Origin: Chondrus crispus
Lineage: Eukaryota; Rhodophyta; Florideophyceae; Gigartinales; Gigartinaceae
DNA: 64,000 bases
Assembly: GCF_000350225.1 (NCBI RefSeq)
Contig: NW_005179134.1
Span: 1 to 64,000, forward strand
Direction of reading: 5' to 3'
Shown here: one piece after another, positions 50,302-61,606 of the stretch
Numbering within the stretch: the first letter of the stretch is position 1
How the letters are laid out: every line of letters starts with the position of its first letter
The notes under the pieces: generated by a model
Database searches by the model: none
What the model was told of the DNA's origin: nothing
Seen by the model: the letters and a program-made list of their open reading frames with translations, nothing else
Program-made: the position numbers and the translations under genes

Positions 50302-51545
50302 TTACGCGGTTTTTGAGCTACCTGAACTATCCGTGCTAGTCGCGCCGCTATCTGTAGCCAACGCGGCTCCGGACCTCCGTTCGAGTGGCTGGCCTGGCCC
50401 TACCCACTTTGGAACGGCAGCATCCGCGAAGTACTCGGGTACTTCGGGGCCTTGATTTTCAACGTTCGGACGCTGTAAAATATGGGGCGGTGAGAGTCGG
50501 CTCTCGCTCGCTTTCATGTAGGGGCAGGCGATGCGGATCCCCTGCCCAGTCCTGGAGGTACATTATCGCGTTCTGTGCCCCCGTCGGCAATCTGGACCGA
50601 CTGCGTTCTCCTCTGCCATCTTGACCCGGGTATCGCGTGTCGGCTTGTCGGAAATCGCGTTGTCCGCGTCCGTATCCTCCTCCGGGGCGATTCGCGTGGC
50701 CTGAACTCGGACCACGGTCACCAGCGACCGACTCTTGGAGGAGGTCCTCATCCCTGGGCGCGTCTGCAGTTGGTACCGGTAATTTCGATACGCGGTAAAA
50801 ATCCGCTGCTCCGGCGCGAGGAAGAGGCACACGTACATGTAATGGCCGTGCGTTCTGCACAGCCAGCAGACGTACGCGCTTCCGTCAGCTGAGGCTAATA
50901 TAGCCGCCTAACAGGCCTCTTCTTCGGTGAGCATTGGGACACAGGAGGGTACTCGTCCCCCTCCTTGACGCGAAACATCCAACTCCACGATACGGTGGTG
51001 CGGACCACCCATCCGTACCGGGGTAGGCGCAAACGCGGTGGCAAAGCTGCCCGTGGTCTCTGTCGAAGCCGGCGTCGAAGGCCGGCCTCCCGTAGCCTCC
51101 CTGCCCCCATGACGAGGACGGGGTCAGCTTCCTGGTCCTCTTCATTAACGTGGAGGGCTGACGCTGGGGAGCTCGTCGCGTTCGACCTGGCGCTTCTCGC
51201 TCCCCTCACTGCCGGTTTCAGATCCGGCAGCGGGAGTCTGCGTTGGGCACGAAACGTGGTTCCTTCTGCGGTCGCGATGCGCCTGATAATTGACAGGTCC
51301 GTTTTCTGGTTCGCGGGAAACCTTTCGACGGTCTCTGCCACCGCGGCTCGCGTCGCGGGAGCCAATCCGCGTACGAAGTAATGAGCCAGAGATTGCTCCG
51401 TAAATACCGCGGTGCACTTGAAGGCGTCCGACTCGAGCCTATCCGCGAACGCGTTTTCTGTCTCGTGCGGCTTCTGCTGAGCCGACGCGACGGCATCGTG
51501 CGCTACCCTCACTACGTCATCAGTGAGATAGCTCTTGATTGATTA
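50302..51545 (-). pseudogene. Gag-only element: Gag C-terminal half with CCHC knuckle
   Basis: Minus frames AHDAVASAQQKPHETENAFA, YFVRGLAPATRAAVAETVER and IIRRIATAEGTTFRAQRR have the pattern of a Ty3-type capsid C-terminal domain. At 50827-50868 a perfect knuckle reads CWLCRTHGHYMYVC. Frame changes separate the pieces. Downstream to 50302 is Arg/Gly-rich sequence and no protease, RT or integrase. The element is therefore a gag-bearing non-autonomous LTR element. Confidence 0.65.
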
Positions 51546-51556
51546 ATGAGCCCAGG

Positions 51557-51856
51557 CTAGCTTACATCGTCATGGAGCTGGCCTGCGCGGATTCCGCGCA
51601 TAGTGTAGCTTGTATATAATCTTTCCGCGGCGCGTTCAAGAAAATGCGCGAGTACGCGAATCGCGACCCCTTCCGTCAGATGTTGCGAATTGAACGTGAT
51701 ATGCACATCTTTCAGGAAGGGGAGTAATTCAATCGCGTTCGTTCCATCGAAATTGCGCATCGTGGGACGAATCTCACAACAACGCTGCACATATTTCGCG
51801 ATTCGCCCCGCGTCCCCTAACGTGACGAGGGTCGAGACGTTGTCCAGACGATACAT
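51557..51856 (-). pseudogene. Gag-only element: capsid N-terminal segment
   Basis: Reads MRNFDGTNAIELLPFLKDV and EGVAIRVLAHFLERAAERLY. This parallels the chromovirus Gag segment with GEDGVLVLDFLAKLV and EGQAIRLLPEFLSAIALRQY, so both belong to the Ty3-type capsid fold. It ends at a frame change before the next block. Confidence 0.6.
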
Positions 51857-51867
51857 CCTGTAATTAG

Positions 51868-52786
51868 CTACGGAGCAAATTCCTGGATCATCGTGCGGAC
51901 TGCCTCGACCCCGGGGGCCGCGGGGCCCAATGTGCCAAATGGGGTCACCGGTAGCGTACGGACGTCTACCGGGCCCTGACGCGTAGTGAGATCCTGGGGC
52001 TCATAGCCGCCCCACCGGGGATCAAAAGAGAGAATCGGTTCTCTAGATCCCTGGGTGATATCCCGGCGTCTGGTCTCGTCCGCGTAAGGTACCCGAATCG
52101 TCTGCCGCATGTCTCCGGCGACAGGCGGCAGGGCTTGGGTTTCGGACCGGAAAGTCGCGTTCATCCTTGCTCGATCTCCGCGTGCGGGCCAACTGGTGTC
52201 GGCACCAGTCGGCTCCAAATCTTGAGCGCCGTACGCGTTCGGAGGTACAGTACCACCGGGCCCTATCGGTGGGGCTCCGGGTGACGTCGCCATCGGGTAC
52301 GTTCCATCTGACGAACGCGTCGGCGCGTAGAATTTAACTGCGCGGTCACATGGGCAAACGCCCGCATCTGGTGCGCGGAAGGAAAAGGTCTCGCGTCAGT
52401 ACGTCCCGCAGAGGCCGTCCTCTCGAGGCGGCCTTCCTCGAACTCTTCGGGGGAGTCGAGACGCGATTCCTCGACGAGCACCAGTCGACTCTGCAGTTGT
52501 CAACTAGTGCTCGGAGGTTCTCCAGAGACTGAGAGACGCGTTCAAACCTCCTTTTGCGAAGGGGTGGTAGTTTTTCCATGCAACGCGAATATACCGCGTC
52601 TGCTATGTCGATTCGAAGCGCGGTCCGGACCTCCTCAATATACGTCGCGATCCGGTCATACATCGCGCGTGCGCGGCCTTCTGATAATTCAGGCGACGGT
52701 TCGCGGTCACTGAGACCTGCGGCGCCACCGCCGAATGGGACGCGGAGAGCAGCTGACTCGAAGGTGCGGAACGCGGTTGACTCCAT
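51868..52786 (-). pseudogene. Gag-only element: Gag N-terminal region, two frame pieces
   Basis: From the likely start near 52786: STAFRTFESAALRVPFGGG, a helical stretch (AMYDRIATYIEEVRTALRID, RFERVSQSLENLRALVDN). After a frame change near 52480 comes SRLDSPEEFEEGRLER and a Pro/Gly-rich part (ATSPGAPPIGPGGTVPP) to 51868. The coiled coil plus disordered linker before the capsid mirrors the layout of the chromovirus Gag at 38555. Confidence 0.5.
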
Positions 52787-52887
52787 ATTCGCTGGCTCGA
52801 ATTGAATTGAGGGGGCGGACGAGTTCTCCAGCTCGACGCGGCGGACGCAAATTCTAACGATAGTCTTCTCGCGATAATCGCGTCGAC

Positions 52888-52905
52888 TTCTAGGTCGGGA
52901 GACCA
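52888..52905 (-). promoter_or_regulatory. Primer binding site of the gag-only element
   Basis: Minus-sense TGGTCTCCCGACCTAGAA, 1 bp after the LTR end (GTCTGCTACA at 52907). Identical to the PBS at 38398-38415. Confidence 0.85.
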
Positions 52906-52906
52906 A

Positions 52907-53260
52907 TGTAGCAGACACCCCCGGTCGCAGTGGGGGTTTAGCTATGTTCGACTAAGGCCTGTGTTAACGGGAGAAAGGGTAAAACACACACACCAGAACG
53001 AACGCGGGAGGTGGTAGCGTGGTAGAGCGATGGGGAGCGGACGCGACTACAGTGCGCGTTTAAAGCGGATCGACGCGCTCGACACCCCGGAGCGGGGCTA
53101 GTTAACGTTCTAGCGCCGACGGGCGGAGGCGGATCCTGCTCGCTCGCGCGCGTGTCGCGACCGCTACCCGCGTTTGTCCTTCTCCTCCATGCGCCGCCGG
53201 TCGCCCTGTCATTTAATATACAAGTAAATAATCTATCATAACATACTACGGTATCTAGCT
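52907..53260 (-). mobile_element. 5' LTR of the gag-only element, 5' border not resolved
   Basis: Its 3' end GTGTCTGCTACA is fixed by the adjoining PBS. Upstream in minus sense it shares TTGTATATTAAAT, ATCCGCCTCCGCCCGTCGG and CGCTCTACCACGCTACC with the LTR at 49241-49927. Similarity extends at least to 53260; I could not find a TGTAG start, so it may reach 53.4 kb or be truncated. Confidence 0.65.
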
Positions 53261-53725
53261 AGTGGCTTACACGGTAAGCCCCAGCCCTTGGTCCCAGGCT
53301 GTTGCGCTGTACACGTACACAGTTGTCCGGGTGCGCATACTTACAGGCGCGCTCGTGCGGGCTGTAAAGCATTTTGCGTGAGTACAGTAGCCTCCCCCAG
53401 CAATAAATACTCACCTTCGCGATTATGCAACAACAGGGTTTCACAAACTGCTGGCGATGACCGTTAATAGCGTCTAAAAACCCTTCACACAAGTCCGAAC
53501 GGGCTTGATCACCTCTGGAGTCTTCTAGATTTGTAGAAATCTCTGTCGGTTGGGCACTGGAAGCACAAATGGAAATGTGCCGACGTTAATGTTCGAAGCC
53601 CTGGATCGCCATGAAACAACTAAAATTTGCAGGCGGCACATACTTATGCTTGCTATCTCTCCTCCATAGTTCCCTCCGAGGTCCGAACGTGAAACGCGTC
53701 ATGAGTATTAAAACTCCAAAGAACT
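53261..53725. other. Unassigned
   Basis: Short ORFs only. It probably includes the remainder of the LTR and flanking sequence. Confidence 0.35.
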
Positions 53726-54591
53726 TTAGGATTTCTCCTGAAGTAGTTGGGCGTATGTGACTGCTGTAAACATTTTGTCAGTGTTGTGCACGACTGTAGA
53801 AAGAAATACCGTCGGGAACATCCACTGTAAGCGAACCAAAGACCTCATTGCTGTCGGAAGATTACTCTCGTGGACAATTTGGCCATCAAGGCCAGTAACG
53901 GACCACAGTTTCGTTCCAACCGTTCCATTGAGAGGTGCGTCCACTGTAGAGGTATTCCAATGCCCTCCGTGGCTGATAACCGCCGTGCCGTTTGCAGCCT
54001 CGTTGGGACTGACAAATTGCACAGGTTCCTCTTGCTGTCCATTTGGAATTTCCACGGATTCCGTGCGAGCATTTTCAAGGGGGTACGTGAGCTCAATTAC
54101 ACGCTCCGGTACTTGAATGGATTCTAAAGGGTGGGAATGGGGTTTAACATGGGAAAGGGGGACGGTCTTACGACGCTTTGTTTAGTCCCAAATGCCCACA
54201 AACCACTGATTGAACGGCGTTTTTGGCCGTTACACACCATCTGTTTGACCGCTTCCTCCTCACCTTCCATTATTTTTGTTTTCCACTTTCGACCGTAAAC
54301 ATCAGCACACTCCGTTTTGGTCTCAGCGACAAGCCTGGCGAATGTATGCACGCTTGAGCCAACTACAAGGCGCGGATCATCCTTGAATTTTTCAGCAGCG
54401 TTGGAATTGATTGAAGGTCTGGAGGCGGTCGTGCTCCTGAAATACATCGCTGACGTACTTAGGTATGGTTTTATCTCGTTTCTGTCTTGGCCTGTTTTTG
54501 TTTCTTGGCGGGAGGCGAGCACATTCCCGCCATCTCTGTGGTTAAAAGGGTCTTTAGTACAGCGGTGACTTGGCACAAATACTGTCCTCAT
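53726..54591 (-). pseudogene. Unknown coding remnant, two frame pieces
   Basis: Piece 54591-54124 (155 codons) contains KFKDDPRLVVGSSVHTFARL and ECADVYGRKWKTKIMEG; piece 54055-53726 contains GQIVHESNLPTAMRSLVRLQ. Both have non-random composition and are on the same strand with a stop and frame change between, so they may be one decayed gene. I do not recognise the family. Confidence 0.35.
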
Positions 54592-54626
54592 CTGAGGACC
54601 GAGTCCTCAGTTGAAGACAATTTGTG
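54574..54626. repeat. Imperfect hairpin, arms about 24 bp
   Basis: CACAAATACTGTCCTCATCT pairs with the reverse complement of the right half ending GACAATTTGTG, with a 2-nt gap and about two or three mismatches. Older-looking than the four clean hairpins. Confidence 0.7.
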
Positions 54627-56455
54627 TCTAGCCACTAGATAAGTCCCAGGAGCATGCAGGGCGCTCGGAAGAAAACCAGAGATCGTAGATGGAGGAGAGC
54701 TAGCAGGCCCTTGGGCAATTTCATAGAAAAGCCCGACAGTGGCCAACGGTGGCACGTATGCCACATTTCATGCGCGACGCCGGCTTTTTCAGTATCTGAT
54801 ATATGCCGCTGAAGGACTGACGAACGTGTCTAGCACACCACCAAAAATTAAGAACATTCTGAGAGAGCAGGAGGTCATTTTTGAACATCGCCAGTGAGGG
54901 AGCCCTTACAGCGAAGCATCATGCATCTGTTCTGTTTCCCGAGGTATTCGGATATTTTTCTTAAGGGGATATAAGCAAGCACTTCTTTGGAAAGGAATTT
55001 AAGAAGTGGACAAATGGCAGAACAGTGCTACGGGCATCTCAGTCTATGTCTAAGAAAAATGGAACTTCGTCCCAGACCCATTAGTCTATGTCTGCCTTCA
55101 CAGCGTCTGCTCCAGGGTTTGCTGATGATTGTGGTCTGCAGCCCGAGCATGATGCTACGCTAAATTGTTAAATGATAGAAGAAGAAAGCATTTAATGATG
55201 AAGGAGTGCTTCTCAATTGCCCTACAAAACGCTGTCGGAAGAGGACAAAACTCGGTACTCGAAGAGTTTAAATGACGATAGGAAATGCTACACAAAAAGA
55301 AGTACCTTGTGACTGCAATTGCAGACAGTTTTTAGGGGCAACATCGGAAATATTTGTCACTCCTCCAAGTCTCGTTTCTTAAGTATGGCGCCAGAGACGA
55401 CAGGGAGAGTTTCTACCCTTTAAACAGCTTTGCTGGCCTCGGTGAGGCATCTGGCTCACAAAATCTTTTTGGGGCGCAAGTATTGCCGTACTTCTCTTTG
55501 CACGTCGATATAATGAATTAACTATACTACAGAAGAAGTACTCGTGAACGAGGTACTATACTTCGGGAAGTAGTGACCAGTAGAACGAATAATATGCATA
55601 GGCCATAGGTCACGGGCACACGAGCAAAATATCTCAGCCAAGTGCGTCCTCACATCGAGGACCCGTCCCTTGTTCTGAGACATAAATATGCAGAGTAGCA
55701 AAGACGTAACAAAGGCAAGAGTACGTTTTCGGCAGCTGAGAATGACCCCGAACGCTCCAGCAACACGTATAAAATGGGCTTTGGGGAGGAACTAAACGTT
55801 CTGTGGTACTCTCTCCTCAATGACAGGAAATACGAAGATGAGCTGGCATCATTACACCTTTACTATGGAGATGCTACTGTATCTGAACTACTAAGAGCAT
55901 TTCTAACAGAGCGCAAATGTCATGTAAATCGGGCCGATTCGCATTCACATTTGGGGAAATCGTCTCCAACGGAAGATCCACTACAACAATTTAGAATACT
56001 GTTGCGATGGTGAAATGCAAATTCGCCGAATTTGCTCAGCGCCCATATTGGGGCAACGGTAAATGTTAGTGTCACGTTTGAAACGTTAACGGGTGTTTCC
56101 TCGCGCTTTGCGAGCCGTTCGGCCGGAGCATCGGGGTTCCGCAGTGCGAATGAAGCTCTTGTTTCTACGCTGGCTCCTTCGCGCGATTTGCATTGCACGA
56201 CAGGGAACTATGTCTATTTCTGCGCGCTCTTTCTAGCTTTGGCGTGCTTTTGTGGCTTCGTTAGAAGCTTACGGGTACTTAAGCTGACCCGAGAAGGTCA
56301 TCCCTCTCTCCACAGGCAAAAAGCGTGGAAAAGCGCCAACAGGAAACGGCGCGATTTCTCTCCACGTACCCAGCATGAGCCCTTCAGGGACTGAGACCGA
56401 CTCATCCGTGACATAGTGAGGACTGGCAAGCCAAAAGTCCGAAGCTGATACCGTA
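54627..56455. other. Unassigned decayed sequence
   Basis: 1.8 kb without a convincing gene. The largest ORF is 92 codons (minus, 55920-56198). The left end of the Harbinger element should lie here but I could not identify terminal inverted repeats. Confidence 0.35.
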
Positions 56456-57559
56456 GTGCTACTGCAAGTGGAGTTTGGTGGAAGGACCGGAAAGAAGGGG
56501 CGAGGAAAGCAGTACAGCCACGACGAGAACATCGGTGCCTCGTGTGCATTCAAACGAACGTCTCCATATTCGGTCAATGGGAATGATCAAAAGTTCCTTG
56601 TCTTCCGTGATTCCGTTGAGAGTAATTGGCTTCTGGAAGCAAAGTGCCACCGCGGCACTGATGTACAACAAAATCCCCAAGGGACCTTGGAGCATCTTAC
56701 CGTATCATCTGTCATTCAGCACTACAAAAAAATGAAGAAAGAGTAGCAAAAGCTCCATGGGTCTCAGTTGAGAGGTAAGGCATGGGTCCTACTGGAGGAC
56801 CTAATCAGGCTGACATACTTCGCACGGCTATCGCAATTTACAACAAGGAAACGCTTGGCAAAGGGCTGTATAAGCAGGCTATACTTTCAAAGAGCCAGAG
56901 CCACTTTTCAAATTTAAGCATGTCTAACTTTGTTTGAAGCTTCAAAGCATATTCAAGCAAATGTCAAAGGGTGTCCCGGCAACATCTGCCGTCCGAGATG
57001 CTCGGCGCAGCAGCGCAGTTGTGAACCCAAAAGCATTTGTGATTATGGAATATGTCTTCGACGCACACGCGGCCTCGCTACTACAGGTCCCATCCGGAAG
57101 CCCGGCCAGTAGTCAAGACACGACATCGCTTCGGTCCATTTTGCCGTCTAACGCGCAACTTCATGGCGAAGAGTCGTCGGCCGTACAACGTCCTACCGTA
57201 AACAAGAGGCAGAAGACTACCAACACAAACGCAAAAAGATCTCTCAGGCTCGCTGCTTCTGTGGAAAAGTGGCGGAGGCTACGGAGATGCAAAGTGTCAT
57301 TGCGCAAGAAGATCATAACACGGACAAGACCAAGCTCGAGATAATTAAGGAACACATACGCCAGGATGAACTCAGGCACAAGGAAAAAGTGCGCTCGAGC
57401 GAGGAGAAGATGAGGAACAAGAATTTTGATGCGATTTTCAAACTAGCGATTCAAGCCGACGCGCCTACATATCCGCGTGAGAAGATTATGTCGTCGAAGG
57501 TTATCACAGATGTCCTGGGAAAGCATGAAACTGCTAATGACGATGAGTGCACGTCTTGA
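56456..57559 (+). pseudogene. Harbinger-associated SANT/Myb-like protein gene, broken
   Basis: Pieces in successive frames: RGKQYSHDENIGASCAF, FLVFRDSVESNW and TLEHLTVSSVIQHYKKM (56456-56746), then NQADILRTAIAIYNKETLGK with YKQAILSKSQSHFSN (about 56800-56930). The order matches the SANT-like DNA-binding partner of PIF/Harbinger transposases (E-E/D...A, then F/W, a DIL..A...Y block and a helix with K). A basic NLS-like region (NKRQKTTNTNAKRS) and a helical tail (EHIRQDELRHKEKVRSSEEK) follow, to a stop at 57557. The convergent orientation to the transposase supports the assignment. Confidence 0.55.
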
Positions 57560-57687
57560 AGAACAGACGGCGTGTCAGGAATCCTTGACGTGTTGGTGGT
57601 ATATCACTAAAAAGGAAGGACATGTTGGTTTGCAACCACTTCCACCATAAAATGGGAGGAGTGGTTGCAGTACAATTTGTCTTTGTT

Positions 57688-59375
57688 TTACAACATCAAA
57701 ATTGCGTGCCAATCACGGTATAAAGCTACCCCCGATGCGATCTTCTCCCATATGTGTTCGAACACAGCAGCTGTAAGCTCGCTGTGAAGCGAGCAGTATT
57801 CGATATCCTCGGCCGCCGGGGGCAGATTCTCGCCTGGGATGTACACACGAGAATTTATCAGGATGTCTTCCGGCAGCTCTGCAGCTTCGTCTGCGTTAAG
57901 GTGAAGGCCATTGAACCCGTTTGGAGTGTGAGTAACATCTCTCCGCTTATCTACTATCATACTGTGTAAGATAGCGCAGCAGGTTATTATGCTTACGTAT
58001 TCTTCGCAGTACCAAGCTCATGCTCCTACAGTGAAGATTTGAAATTGTTGAAAGAGAGTTCCAAAGGTGCGCTTCACCACTTTTCGTACACCCTCTTGAA
58101 CAAGAGAGTAGGCTCGTTCCTTGGCAGAGCGTGGAAGTGTAATTGTCTTCGCAAGAAGTTTCCCGTACGAGTAGATGCCGTCCGCGAGGTAGTAAAACCA
58201 CTGCAGCTTGTAGGTACCAATTTTCATATGGACGACGTATGGACGATACTGCCCGTCATGAACGCGAACAAAGTGAGGGCTCTGGGCCAGAATGTTGGAA
58301 TCATTCATCATTCCTGGAAGATCGGCGAACAACGGCAAAATCCACGTATCAGGGTCACATATTTCTTCCAGCCGAATAGGATTAAATCCTTCTTGACCGG
58401 AGAATATCGCAGTCCACACATTCGGACAATAACACCACTTCCATCCAGCGCAATCCAAATCCGCAATGAACACCGGTAACCAAAGATCCACAAACGCTGC
58501 CACGGTCCTTGTCAGGTCAGTCTCTGTGGGCTGGCGTAGAGACTCTGGGCCAAATTCCTTAATAACGGTCTGGCAGAATTGCCTCAGCGCCATGGTCACT
58601 GTGGGCTGTCCTATCTTATCGTATAAGTCGGTCTGCTGGCCTGAACAGCCAAGGGTGAGCATCTGGAACGCTGCCACAAATTTCTTAATCGGGTGCGCAC
58701 CGGGTGCGCACCCGATTCAGAAATTTGTCGGTCCGCCGCCGCACGCATATGGATGGAACTGAAAAAACGATTGGCTGCAGTGTGACAGTCCATAATTCGT
58801 TCGATGTATTGACGGGGCATGCGGCACACACGCTGAAATGTGTGCTCCGGATATCGTAGGCCGAACTGCTTGGTTTTCGAGTTTAACTCATCCGTCCCCC
58901 AGAAGTAATGGCGGCGAATGAGCTGCGCAGCATCATCGAAATTGCACTCAACGTTGCTAGAACGGCCGCTTCTTGAACCCTCGTGAGGCTGCGGGAGGCA
59001 GCTGAAAAGTTGGGCTGTCTGCCCCATTGCGGACAATGCACCAGGTACGAGCGCAAAGCGATGCGCAGGAGACAGGAGGATTTCATCTTCGATCTCTTAG
59101 AACAAAGCGTCGCCGTTTTCGGAGTCGAGCTCGGTCGAAACGTCTGTAGAGCTCGAAGTTCTCGAATTCGGATCCGCCGTACACGGTGTAGATGGACACT
59201 GAAAGCCCCCTTCGTTTACATTACATCTCGTCGGCCGTGCGATGTTGGAGATGATGTCCGCGCATCTCTCCAAATCGTGAGGCTGATTGGCATCTGCCAC
59301 TCTACTGACGACACCTGTCTCGAGTTTATATCGCATATCGTCTGCCCGTTGAAGATGCTCTAATGGAGAGGACAA
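57688..59375 (-). pseudogene. PIF/Harbinger DDE transposase, inactive
   Basis: Starts at 59375 or further upstream; an in-frame stop at 59097 is followed directly by EIEDEILLSPAHRFALVPGA. Then FDDAAQLIRRHYFWGTDELN and RYPEHTFQRVCRMPRQYIER (the usual F...F.MP...F region). A hairpin at 58678-58726 breaks the frame. It resumes IKKFVAAFQMLTLGCSGQQT with catalytic-region pieces VFIADLDCAGWKWC (D), DLPGMMNDSNILAQSP (D) and QEGVRKVVKRTFGTLFQQF. The last normally reads KDVERAFG; here the catalytic Glu is Lys (58072-58074). A second frame change at about 58018 precedes CCAILHSMIVDKRRD and the tail to 57688. Confidence 0.8.
58678..58726. repeat. Hairpin, 23-bp arms (22 matches), 3-bp loop, inside the transposase
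   Basis: 58678-58700 and 58704-58726 are reverse complements apart from one base. It lies between the RAAADRQ and KKFVAAFQ codons and shifts the frame, so it is an inverted duplication that broke the gene. Confidence 0.95.
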
Positions 59376-59810
59376 GGTTGTTTTCTATTTAACTACATGG
59401 GGGAAAATTTGGAATGGCAATCACTGTTGCGAAAAGTTCCTTTCTTGACTTTATGCCGATTTAGTGCAGTGATACGTGAAACCCCGAAGAACGTTTGACA
59501 GGGATCGTGAAGAGCAGGCAAGGTGGGTCTGTACCTCCAAATGATAGCATGGCATTCAGGATTCCTCGAAACAGGGGCATTGTATTGAAGTCAAATGGCA
59601 CTGCATGCCTTGCACATCACGCCATTTCCCACGGTGAGGCAGAGACACAATTTTTGTCCGTAATAAAGAACTGCATAGTGCTTCCATTCACGAAACTCAT
59701 TTCTGGGGTACCTGTGACGTCACGGAAAAGCTCAACAACTCTCAGTGGTACTACACGTTGCAGTGGGTGATTACAATTATCAGATTACACTGAAGTCTTC
59801 ATAATACAGG
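59376..59810. other. Unassigned, right flank of the Harbinger element
   Basis: No motif found. The element's right inverted repeat should lie here; I could not match it to a left end. Confidence 0.35.
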
Positions 59811-59820
59811 GGGTCGCTCA

Positions 59821-60100
59821 ATAGTGCCTACTTTAGTAGTGCTTCCCTCTATATATTGCTATGGCTCACCCTCTGGCACAGGTTATCATTAGCTCACACG
59901 TGTATCATCCGGCATGGTTCAGTACTTAAAGGATGTAGTTATTTAGTTGTGTTATACAGGCTTTGTTGTGTTTGTGTTAGCAGTGTGCTTTGTCCCCAAA
60001 TATATGTATTTGAGCCTCCTTTATATAGTGCCATCCCCCCAATAGTGCCATAGCTAGAGGTATGTCACGCTATAGCACTATATCGAAGGAGGCACTGTAC
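59821..60100. repeat. Small non-autonomous repeat with inner inverted repeat
   Basis: 59821-59866 repeats the block at 36152-36198. 60013-60100 is an inverted repeat: GAGCCTCCTTTATATAGTGC pairs with GCACTATATCGAAGGAGGC with a few mismatches. The recurrent AGTGCC core links it to the mini-palindrome at 37007-37048. MITE-like, but target duplication not resolved. Confidence 0.6.
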
Positions 60101-60112
60101 TTTCATGCAACA

Positions 60113-61156
60113 CATCAGTTCCTGGTATGGGTATGATGCATGTAGTTAACGACTAATTGCATGGCCTGGATGAGTCTATTGCAGCAGTTGAAAAACAAAC
60201 CTCTCTGTTGAAGACGTCTGTATGGCATAGTGCTTATGGGCTGACTTTTGGCCTTCAATTTTCGGACTGAACCATGATACCGTCATAGAAGCCATGAAAT
60301 GGTTACATGCGTACGTCAGCTGTCTGACCTCCTGCAAATCGTCACAATTTGACAATAAGAAAATTTTGTTTGCCTAATATATTTGCTCAGACACGGTAAG
60401 AGACTAGTTCTAACTTGTTCTGAGGAGAAGGAACTACTCAGAAAGGCCAGAACCGCAGGTAGCCAAATTGCTGAAAACGACAAATATGTTCTAGCTATCT
60501 GCAAGTCACCCGTAATCTCCAAGCACGCAGCGGGCTCCGTGCTTTAGAAAGTAGACGTTTACAACTTTGTAGCCGACTTGTTAACGTCGTTCTATTACAC
60601 TTAAACATGCAGATGCGTAGAGCATGCTTTGTACTTAAGAAATACTGTCCAAGGTATTCAGAGGACCACTATTGTCCATATGAGGTGGGGGGCTGTTCAG
60701 AGACATATGGGTTCAGCACTGACCGCTCAATTTTACTAGAAATAGAAAATTCCATAATCATTGTACATTCAGATATTGAGGACGCCGTTGTGTCTTGTAG
60801 GTGCAAGGGAGAATGTACAACTCGAAGATGAACGTGTTTCAAGAACGGCCTCAAAGGTGATGCCTGTGACTGCACCAATCATCTATGCAAAAAAGCGTGG
60901 ATGCGGTGGATTTACAGCCAGGATCCAGCAGTGTGGGTCGTTAAAACTTGGATAGGGCAGTGCAAAATGTTAGCTCCAACCAGCCCACAGTTGCGGGGTG
61001 GCGGCGCGCTCCAGAATCGTGCTATTGCGCATGGCGTCCATCGCGGTTCTTGCGCGTCGCTCAGTGGCGACGTCTCGTGTCTTCTTCCTCAGAAGGGTTC
61101 TCAGTGCTCTCCGAGTCGAATTCTTGAGTGCCGAGGGCGCTTCTTCTGTTCGACCG
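60113..61156. other. Unassigned
   Basis: Short ORFs only. One at 60607-60831 is Cys-rich (CPRYSEDHYCPYEVGGCSET) but too short and isolated to call. Confidence 0.35.
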
Positions 61157-61606
61157 TTACGGCTTTTGCTTTTCTGTTCCGCCGGGGCTAACGGTAACAG
61201 TGAGTGCGAGAGGGCTATTGTCTGTTGGCCCTCCGGTAGCACCATAAAACGTTGGGAGCAAAATGGGGTTACCCTCTGGATGAGGGGATATTGTACCGTT
61301 CCCGGGTACGGCGCCGATCGGTTCAGCGTGCATAAACGGACTAACCGGATTGGTAGAGTCGCCCGGCGCCGCCGCGTCGACTCTAGCTTCTGCGGGAAAA
61401 TTCGTACCCAAACGATCAGCCAAGGCGGAGATGATTGCTCCTTTTAGAGCCGTTCCAGATGGGGATTGATCATACCCAGTAGCAAGCGCTGCCATCACTT
61501 CGTGTGGGACGATGTAGTGGTCTAGATCCCTCCGGTTCGGTATTGGTTCGACGTGAAGGGGGGTGTTCAAAATAGCAGTGGAATACGACGCCAGCGACCT
61601 CGGGAG
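61157..61606 (-). other. Unknown ORF with Pro/Gly/Thr-rich C-terminus
   Basis: Open to about 61606 with a first Met at 61570. The N-terminal half is helical (HEVMAALATGYDQSPSGT, AIISALADRLGTNFPAEARV); the C-terminal half is Pro/Gly-rich. The layout resembles the N-terminal Gag region of the gag-only element, and nearby 61.75-61.95 kb has CTACTGTAG and CACGTGTAC motifs like those LTRs, but I find no PBS or sequence match. Could be a remnant of a third LTR family. Confidence 0.3.
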
